From: Sorghum bicolor
Lineage: Eukaryota > Streptophyta > Magnoliopsida > Poales > Poaceae
NCBI RefSeq assembly: GCF_000003195.3
Contig: NC_012871.2
Location: 10,465,997 to 10,529,996 of the forward strand
Direction of reading: 5' to 3'
Length of the DNA stretch: 64,000 nucleotides
In this document: positions 56,358-64,000 of the stretch, in pieces
How the letters are laid out: every line of letters starts with the position of its first letter
Numbering within the stretch: position 1 is the stretch's first letter
The notes under the pieces: model-generated
What the model saw: only the letters and a program-made list of their open reading frames with translations
What the model was told of the DNA's origin: nothing
Databases searched by the model: none
Position numbers and translations under genes: made by a program

Positions 56358-56787
56358 TATTTTTTTTTTATGAACCAGACATGGAGATTTTTTTGCTTTT
56401 TGCAAATGGACTTCAAGAAGGCCTGTTTTTTAGATGGGCCACGGAGATTTGACGACCCTCTCAGATTTGAGGGCTCTTAAGAGAAATCTTGTTGGTGTGG
56501 GTGCTCCGTGCTCACGCGCGTGGTCAGGAGGAGCAGGCATGGCGACCAGCAGCGCGTGCACTACACCAAGAGAGAGAAACAGGAAAGATTGTCTGACTGA
56601 CGAGCGAGGCCCCACTATGACGATAGTTAACAGAGCTACTGCCCTATCTACCCGCATTCCTCCAACCAAACAAGAAAATGAACCATTTCATTTTGCAACA
56701 AACAAGCCACTAAACATATAACCTTTTGATTTTTGAAATCAGAGATGAAACCATTTTATTCTAACTTGTCCTCTAACCAAACCTTTT

Positions 56788-57003
56788 AGGGAGTGTTTTT
56801 AACAAGTACTGTAGCATTTTCGTCTTATTTGTCAATTAGTGTCTAATCACGGACTAATTAGACTTAAAAGATTCATCTTGCAAACTACTCTCTAACTTTG
56901 TTTTTAATTTCATAAATAGTCTATATTTAGTACTCCACACATATGTACAAACATTCAATGTGACGGAAGTTAAACTTTACATAAGGCAACCAAACGGAGC
57001 CTA
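56788..57003. mobile_element. MITE fragment related to the GGCCTTGTTTAGTT family
   Basis: It contains TACTGTAGCATTTTCGTC, AATCACGGACTAATTAGAC and ATGTGACGGA in the order and spacing of that family. The ends are diverged (GGGAGTGTTTTTAAC ... CCAAACGGAGCC). Confidence 0.55.
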
Positions 57004-57640
57004 ATTCTCAAAATCAGAGATAAAACTATTCTATCCTACATCCTACCTCGCTCTCTAACCCCTAACCTAACTCGTTCTCTATCAAACCTTTGAATTCTCA
57101 AAATCAGAGACAAAACTAAACTCACTCTCTAACCAAACCAACCCTTGTTAAATGGGACGCCAAGGTTGAAGTCTCGTTCGCTTTGCCTCCCTATAATCAC
57201 TTTAAACTGAAAAAACGAACATTCCTGTGCTGGAAAACTCAATATAAAGATCACTTTACCACGTATTTCGTATTTATTTTTTTATTCTTCGCATTTCTTG
57301 TGCTAGTTGCAATATATATGGGTACTCATTTACCCTTGCTTTCATTCATCGACCAAAGCCCTAGGCTAAATCCCCAGACACAACTGACTGTCATGCTACA
57401 AAAAGTTAATACAAATGTTCGACATAAGACCGGATGGAGTTACATATATTAATTTAAGAACCATGGCATCTCCGATAAACCACACATCACAGCTATCCTC
57501 AAACAAATTCACCCAGCTATTCACATACAATGGGAAGAGCTAAACTACAAAAGAAAAACCATTTAACTCTACGGGTCATCACAACAGTTCCAATTTTACA
57601 AATCATACACACAACACATACTAGTACATCAAGAAAAACC
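57004..57640. other. 3' flank of BTB/POZ gene
   Basis: Contains two near copies of AATTCTCAAAATCAGAGA (57003 and 57091) and AT-rich sequence. The 3' UTR of the minus-strand BTB gene should lie in the last few hundred bases. No other gene is supported. Confidence 0.5.
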
Positions 57641-60600
57641 TTAGCTCTGAGGTTCTACCAATGATCTAATGAAAGACCTTCTCCACCATACCTGGAATGC
57701 TCTAATAAGGTTTGGACATTCAGCTCCTTTGGTCGCGTAGAACTGGAACCATTCCTCGAACAAACATTGCTGCTGCCTGAGAGGGAGGGTTAAAAGGCCC
57801 CGCCCTAAATTCTCCTCCAGGGATCTTAGGTCTAGACCTTTGGGGCAGCGCTGAAGCCAGCCAAAATCCAACAGCATTGTGCTGAACCACCCACGAAAGA
57901 GGAGGCTTCGCACGTCACCACGACACTGCACTTTTCCTTTACCAAGTGCAATGAACACACCAGCTGATATTCGGCTTAGCTCATACCTGACCATCGCTGA
58001 TGCTTGCTCGTGCATCCTAATGAGCATGTCTTGCTTCGCCCACAGTTCTACAAATTCTTCTGCAATGTCATTGTTTACTAGAATCTCCAAGAGCCAATTG
58101 AGGTTCTCTGCTTGCCTAGAGACTCGCTCAATCAGTGGTTTACTCCCCCTAACTGCCACAGCCTGACCTGTATAATCTGTTGGTTCTCTGGCCTCTTCAA
58201 AGAGATCAACCAGTGACTCCAGACATGAATAACAGATCTGGTACAGGCTCTCCTTGTTTAGCCCTGACGAGTCCTTTTGATAGACTGAACTTTTGCTTAG
58301 AAGACCATTTACCAAAGATTGCATGTCTTTTCTGGCTGCAGTACTGGTGCTGCTAGTGACAGATTGAATAAGCTGTACAGTGAGGTCATCTGAGCTATTC
58401 CAGTTGTGTGGCCTCAATCTAGCCAGTATATCCTGGGATATTGCTTCATCAAAAGTGAATCTTGCAAAGAGATTCTTCAGCTTCTCCTCCTCATTCTCAT
58501 TCCAGGGAACAGCTTCTATGTATGTCAAACATGATTTGATTCCCTTGTTGAACATGATAGAGGAACATACCTACATTTCAAAGCAAAGCATCGTTTAGTA
58601 AAGTTAAGTGCAATCAACATTTAAGTAGCCTGATGAAAGAAGTTAATAGAAAAGGAAAGGTACTTGTATTTGCAAACTTTCTGACATGAGAAGTACCAGT
58701 TGTAAATTTAGAAAACTATCGCTGGATATTAATTATTGTTATTCAAAATACTCTACAGTCTAATCAAATTCACTACTTCAATATACGAATTAGTTTGGGA
58801 AACAAAAAGAACATATGACTTGTGAAAGAAGCATTGCCGTCATACTAACATGTAGCATGTCCACAAAACTCACTCTACACATTTTGCAAAAAGTAAATAT
58901 TTATCGATTGTATCAGATTAAGTGTTAAATATTTATCGATTGTATCAGATTAAGTGTTAATTTATCAGAAAGACATGTATGAAATTAGTCCATTCTATTC
59001 CTGGAATAGAAGTTCAGAATACTTTAATTAGATATTTGGTACTCCCTCCGTCCCAAAATAAGTGTCGTTTTCGCTTCCCGAGAAATAACTTTAGTTAAAT
59101 ATATAGTAAAAAATATTAATATTTATAATACATAATTAATATCATTGGAAAGATCTTTAAGTCTAGTTTTTTAACAAATTTATTTAGAGATATAAATATT
59201 GCACATATTTTCTACAAATCGAGTCAAACTTGTGGCACGAAAACCTAAAACGACACTCTTTTTGGGACGGAGGGAGTACATATTAGCAACAGTGGCCAAT
59301 TTAACTCATCCAACTACCAAATATATCTAATACAGAGATAATGTTATCTGGTCATCTAGTCAATCCTAGTTGCCAGGGGACTGACCGGGAGACTAATTGC
59401 AATCAGCCAAACCAGCCCGACTAGTTGAGCCTAGTCAACCATATGGTTGTCCAGTATATTCTATGGCATATATACTATGAAGTATATATATAAATCAAGA
59501 AGCAGGAGTATAAAAGCACTAGAGCAGCAGATTCTTGTGAAAAATGATGATAAGCTCATCTTCGTAATCCCTTGGAGCTGGACTGTTGGAGCAGTGACCC
59601 GACGGCGGCAGCAGCTTCTGCACCCGGACAGTTCTTGATCTGCCTGAGGTGGCTGCTCCTGTGTGCCGCGAGATCCGCTGACCAGCGGATGCAAAGGAGA
59701 GAGGCAGCAGCAGCTTGGAGGAGGTCACGGCAGGCAGAGAACAATGCAGTAGCAGCCAAAAGTGCTGCAGTTCTGTTTTTCCCAGACACACGAGCTGCCT
59801 TGCAGCTGGTGACTATGACATGGATATGGGAAGGAATCAGCCTCCACTCTGCTGTGAAGTTGTGCATGTGAGAGAAACCCTATTTGGCTGAAATAAAGAA
59901 ATCCAAGTGACCCGGTGACCAGCCTGCAGCCCAGCTTACAATGTCCAAATATTTGTCCATCAACTAATCATAGGACTAGAATTCTTATTGCTCTAATCGA
60001 GTTGCAGTGCCTAGTCAAAGTTTTAGGACGAATTAGCCTGACTAATCACAATTAAACAGACAACCAGATAAAATTGACAGAGCAGTAAACACTGAGTTAG
60101 GAGTGAAATTATGGTGGTTCTACATAGTAGAGAAATAGCAATGCAACAACAACGGCTACTTAGAAGCTATTAACCTTAGAAAGGTGTTACACGAATATTG
60201 GAAACGATAATGGCTACTTAGAGAAGCTCATGCTGAGCCCCCAGAACATATATGTTGTTGTTGCGACACTTGTGCCTAGATTCTCAAGTGATACTCGTAC
60301 TACCTTATCCACATTCCATAGTAGTAATGTTGGAAAAGAAATTACATCTGTAGTGAATAACTTCTGCCTCTTCTTTGGAAAAGGACATGCTATCAAATAC
60401 ATGGCTTGAGCCATTGCTTTTTCTAGGCGTTTGTGTCTTCAGGAAAGTCATTGAAAATTGTAATTTGACAGTGTTTTTCATCACAAATCTACTTGTAACA
60501 TTTTCATGGGATAAATCAATATACTCTCATGTACATTGGTGGTCAGTTTTAAAACTTTGATTGCATACACTTAAACTAAAAATAATCATTTTTCAATGGA

Positions 60601-61900
60601 GGGAGCAATTAACACTGCATGATTTACATGCCAAAATAAAGTGTAAATTGAATAGAAAAGCATGGAGTCACTGATTTTGATGAAAGCATTACTAGATAAA
60701 CACCAAATACGATGCCTATAGCCTGTGTTAGATATGTTGTCCTAGAATACTTTATCTATACCAACAAAGTAACAACACTTGCAGCTGTCAACGGTATGAC
60801 TATGCGCCTGGGGACATATAGTAGTAAGACTACTGCACACCATTCTTAAAACCAGGCAATGTGCCATTAAGAAAACCACAATCAAATATAAATACCATGA
60901 AGGGACAAACATTTTGCTGGCAACCCCGCTTAATTGCCCACTGATAGACAGTGAAAAAAAAAGAGTGGTCAGTACTGAATCAGAGTATCCGACACTGTCT
61001 CACTCACTGGTGCCATACCAACAAGAAGCGTTGAGAACAAATAAGAGAGGCTTGCAATTTCATCTTCCTCACCTCAAGCACATCTATGGCCCTCGACACG
61101 CCGGCAGCCGCAAGACACCGCACTGGATGAGGGTCGTACATGAGCTCGACCGCGGCCCTGAAAGCATCCAAATTCTCCACCCCGTCCACCTCGATCCTCT
61201 TCCCTCCAGCGCCGGCGCCAGCAGCAGCGTCCTCGCGCGGGGCCATGGCGGCGAAGAAGTCGCTGCAGCCGCACAGCACCCTGGAGTCGAGCTCCATGAG
61301 GACGCACCTCCCGTCCCTCCCCCGCAGGAAGAGCCTCAGATCCAGCACGCCACCCGCCGCGTCCGCTTCCGCCCGCACGGCCACCACCGGCGGCGGCGCC
61401 GGCGCCACCGTGGCCGATGGCAATGCCGCCGACGCCAGCAGCACCGCCGCCGGCTGCTCCACGGGGTGCAGAACTGCCGAATCCTCAACGGAGGAAGCCG
61501 GCGGAACAGGAGGAGGAGGGAGCGGGAGCTGGAGTGGCGGTGGCGGGAACGCGCCGGCGTCGGGGTCGATGGGGGAGACGCGGCCGGGCGAGAGGATGCG
61601 GCGCGGGTCGATGAGGCCGCCGAGCCCCGCCAGCCTGGACGAGGTCGGCGAGCCGTAGAATGACGCCGCCGCCGACGACGGCGACTTGGGCGGCAGCTTC
61701 CTCCCCGCCCCCGTCCCCGCCGCCGCCGCCGCCGGCGCCGGGGACGCGGCCGAGGACGGGAGCGGGCGCAGGTCGGGGCTGTCGGGCGCGCCGCCGAAGG
61801 AGCAGCACCAGGCGCGCGGGCGCACGCGCGTTGCGCCCCCGCCCCCGCCGCGCCTCCGGTGGCCGCGCGGGCCCTGCTGCGCCGCGTCCGCCGCCGCCAT
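57641..61900 (-). CDS. BTB/POZ domain protein, two exons (At3g05675/At2g13690-like)
   Basis: Exon 1 is 61073-61900 (276 codons from MAAADAAQQ) and exon 2 is 57641-58570. The donor (GAG|GTGAGG, 61072) and acceptor (TGTAG|GTATG, 58571) are canonical and the intron is phase 0. Together they encode 585 residues. The N-terminus is low-complexity Gly/Ala/Pro-rich. A diverged BTB domain starts at about residue 184 (GVLDLRLFLRGRDGRCVLMEL, SRVLCGCSDFFAAM, FRAAVELMYDP, AIDVLE) and continues over the junction into SSIMFNKGIKSCLTYIEAVPWNENEEEKL. The C-terminal helical region includes LNWLLEILVNNDIAEEFVELW and CLFEEWFQFYATKG. Relatives are plant BTB proteins of the At3g05675 type (from memory), presumed substrate adaptors for CUL3 ubiquitin ligases. 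That role is inferred. No lesion is seen. Confidence 0.9.
58895..58958 (+). repeat. Perfect 32-bp tandem duplication
   Basis: Two identical units beginning AAATATTTATCGATTGTATC lie side by side within the BTB intron. Confidence 0.9.
59042..59276. mobile_element. Stowaway MITE in BTB intron
   Basis: CTCCCTCCGTCCCAAAATAAG and TTTTTGGGACGGAGGGAG are near-perfect inverted ends flanked by TA (59040-59041, 59277-59278). A textbook Stowaway element of 235 bp. Confidence 0.93.
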
Positions 61901-62832
61901 GTGGTGCGGTGTGGTGTGGCGCGGGATCTGATTCTGGAGCCGAGCGAGCTGCTGGTGGAGGTGGGACGCGGCGCTAGGGTTGGGATGGGGATGGGGCGGA
62001 GGAGGAGGCGGCGGCGGCCATTGGGAGGAGGGGCACGGCACGGGGCGAGGGGTTCGAGGAGTGGCGGCAGGCAGGCAGTAGCGAGCTTTGCAGTCCAGTG
62101 AAAGCACTCTCTCCACTCTTGTGTCTGTACTGGCAGTTGTGCCAGTCTGGCGCCACGGTGGGGCTCCGTGGACACGGTGCATGGACGCCGGACGGACTGC
62201 GGCTGGGGTCCACCGAGGGTCCAGTGGCGCGGCGACCGATGAGCGACGCCCTGCCTCGGATACCCCGTGACGCGCGCGCGCGTGGGCGCGGACGCGGGCG
62301 AGACACCGGACCGGACGGAGACGACGGTTGGGATCTTCTGCGGAGCCGAAGCGGACTTGAGGCGTGGGGCCGGCCGTCCGGTGGCGTGACACGCGTCATC
62401 GGCGCACGTGGAAACAAAGCAACGCGACGTGTGGACTGTAGGAGTGCTATGGATTGGCTGGGGGCAGAGCAGAGCTATCCGTTGGTTGCGATGATGATGG
62501 GCGCTCCAGATTGTTGCAACTTCTCTTTGATGTTTGCAGGTCGAGCATCTCCAAAAGATTCTCTATATTTTTTTTAAATACTAGGAATAGAGATTTTGAA
62601 AAAAAATTACTCTTCAACAACTTCTTTAAATAGTCATCCAAATATAGCCATTGTCTATTTTGAAATTTTCGCTAGCTAAATATAGAAAATAAGAATGACT
62701 CTCTAGAGTGCGCAAGAGATTTAGCAAAACTGTTGGAGAGTGAAAAGATATAGAAAACGATTTTTATGCAAATGACTCTCTAAATGATGATTTAGAGAGT
62801 GAGATTTAGAAAGTCTCTTGGAGATGCTTTAA
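61901..62832 (-). promoter_or_regulatory. 5' leader and promoter region of BTB/POZ gene
   Basis: GC-rich to about 62460, with open frames on all strands that are compositional. The minus-strand frame extends upstream of the chosen Met at 61900, but that extension is Pro/Ser/Arg low complexity, so the MAAADAAQQ start is preferred. No clear TATA box was found. 62590-62830 is AT-rich and repetitive (AGAGAGTGA/TTTAGAGAGT). Confidence 0.45.
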
Positions 62833-63487
62833 GGCCTTGTTCAGTTGGCAAGGTATTGTGACACTTTCGTTTATATTTAATAAATATTGTTCAATTATAA
62901 ACTAACTAGGTTTAATATATTCGTTTCGCAAATTATAGGTAAATTTTGTAATTAGATTTTGTTTTTCTCTATATTTGATATTTCATGCATGTGCTGTAAG
63001 ATTTGATGTGATTGAGATTCTTGAAATTTTTTGGGTACTTAGGCCTAGCTCACCCCAAAAAACCAAATACTTTTCAAGATTTTCCCACTACATCAAATCT
63101 TGCAGCACATGCATAAAATATTAAATATAGATAAAAACAAAAACTAGTTGCACAGTTTGTCTGTAAATCGCGAGACGAATGTTTTAAGCCTAGTTACTCC
63201 ATGATTGAACAAGTTTATCAAATAAAAACGAAAGTGTTGCAGTATCAAAATCTAAAAACTTTGTAGATCTAAACAAGGCCTTAGTTCCAAAAAAAATTCA
63301 AAATTACCCATCACATTGAATATTGCGACATATACATGGAGCACTAAATATAAATAAAAAAAATTAATTGCATAATTTACCTATAATCTTTTGAGCCTAG
63401 TTAATAGTTGAATAATAATTATCGAATACAAATAAAAGTGCTACCGTCATCAAAACCAAAAAAAATATCGTAATCCTAACAAGGCCT
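62833..63487. mobile_element. Three adjoining GGCCTTGTTTAGTT-family MITEs
   Basis: Copy a (about 62833-63042) starts GGCCTTGTTCAGTTGG and has AAACTAACTAGGTTTAATAT. Copy b (about 63043-63283) is in the opposite orientation, with TTGCACAGTTTGTCTGTAAATCGC, and ends AACAAGGCC. Copy c (about 63284-63487) ends AACAAGGCC after TTTTGAGCCTAGTTAATAG. They are head to tail with almost no spacer. Confidence 0.75.
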
Positions 63488-64000
63488 AAGATCGTATACA
63501 GTCCGTCTTAACTCTCTGTACGTATTTTATACATAAAATAAAATAAAAATATAGTATTGGCCTCTCGTGCTGTTTCATCAAATCAAAGGCAAAAATGGCT
63601 AAGCTAGATGGCAATTGGTCCCACACTGGACCAAGATGCCACAGCTCCATCAACCTTCCAATCTTGTTAGTTTTCTGTTGTTCGATCGTAAGACTATGTG
63701 AAACATTTTTAGTCGGAGACCTTATAATTGTAATAGAAGATTAACTCTATTTTATTTGCAAAACAGTGTTCATCAATTGACAAGAAAGGAAGAAACATGT
63801 GACTAATGTAGGTAAAGTGCACAACGCTCCGTCTCTCCACAAGAAAAAGAACAAGGTAGACTGGTTTCCAACAAAAGTAGACAGCTAACAAAAACTGGCA
63901 AAGCATGTGACCAATGCAGGGGACCCGGATGTGGTCACACACTGACACACACAGAATGTATTATTAATTAAAGTGACATCAGATGAATTAATCGTATGAA
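63488..64000. other. Intergenic, nothing recognised
   Basis: AT-rich sequence with short open frames only. No repeat partner or RNA gene was seen. Confidence 0.5.

Larger units (their letters stand above)
58571..61072 (-). other. Intron of the BTB/POZ gene
   Basis: A 2.5-kb GT-AG intron. It carries a perfect 32-bp tandem duplication (58895-58926 and 58927-58958), a Stowaway MITE (59042-59276), and a GC-richer patch (59560-59880) with open frames on both strands but no recognisable product. Confidence 0.85.

Noticed and set aside
59572..59871. Possible nested gene in the BTB intron
   Set aside because: Open frames occur on both strands with no recognisable domain, splice context or start context. 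It is more likely ordinary intron sequence.
61660..62577. Several GC-rich plus-strand frames opposite BTB exon 1
   Set aside because: They are compositional shadows of the GC-rich first exon and leader on the minus strand. The spliced minus-strand gene explains the region.

Overview
This window reads as nuclear DNA of a grass, most likely an Andropogoneae member such as sorghum. The evidence is the mix of nested Copia, Gypsy-like, LINE and CACTA elements, Tourist/Stowaway/hAT MITEs of grass type, a GC-rich first exon, and spliceosomal introns. The species is inferred from general resemblance, not proven. Most of the 64 kb is transposable-element sequence. I support only two apparently intact host genes and one small uncertain transcription unit.

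Layout. (1) 110-13943 is a minus-strand Ty1-Copia element with 5-bp target duplication AGAAT. It has lost gag, protease and most of integrase, but keeps RT and RNase H. Just inside its 3' LTR sits a second, plus-strand SIRE/Maximus-type Copia element (1241-10283, target duplication GTAAT). That element keeps gag, protease and the start of integrase, has lost RT and RNase H, and retains a long 3' ORF. Its LTRs carry an array of near-palindromic CCGGTRGTACCGG motifs. (2) 14-19 kb holds a small orphan transcription unit, a broken coiled-coil coding fragment split by a hAT MITE with a perfect 8-bp duplication, a Tourist MITE, degenerate LTR-like sequence and another MITE. (3) 19697-21244 (minus) is an intact 515-codon gene for a coiled-coil protein resembling the N-terminal region of plant NLR proteins but with no NB-ARC. 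(4) 23.7-25.1 kb is a solo-LTR-like sequence, followed directly by a nearly full-length L1-type LINE (about 25.1-31.97 kb, plus strand) disabled by point stops and frameshifts. (5) 32-40 kb is intergenic, with MITEs, a hAT-like element and minisatellites.

(6) 40233-49404 is a paralogue of the 19.7-kb gene on the plus strand. It is a pseudogene split by an LTR element (40923-48585, duplication ATATT), which is itself split by a CACTA transposon (41497-46482, duplication TCT) carrying a truncated TNP2 transposase. A third paralogue, also dead, lies at 51.4-52.84 kb. (7) 53-57 kb is a run of hAT, Stowaway and other MITEs plus a 5'-truncated LINE. (8) 57641-61900 (minus) is an intact two-exon BTB/POZ gene with a 2.5-kb intron. 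(9) 62.8-63.5 kb holds three adjoining MITEs of one family.

Functionally, the window shows one family of CC-only, NLR-like genes with one survivor and two decayed copies, and one unlinked BTB/POZ gene. Everything else is mobile-element history. No clearly new biological system was found. The most unusual sequence-level signals are the alternating palindrome array in the SIRE LTRs, a 24-bp-periodic CACGTG array in the CACTA element, a Pol III promoter-like A/B box pair in the same element, and a LINE whose stops fall largely at expected tryptophan codons.
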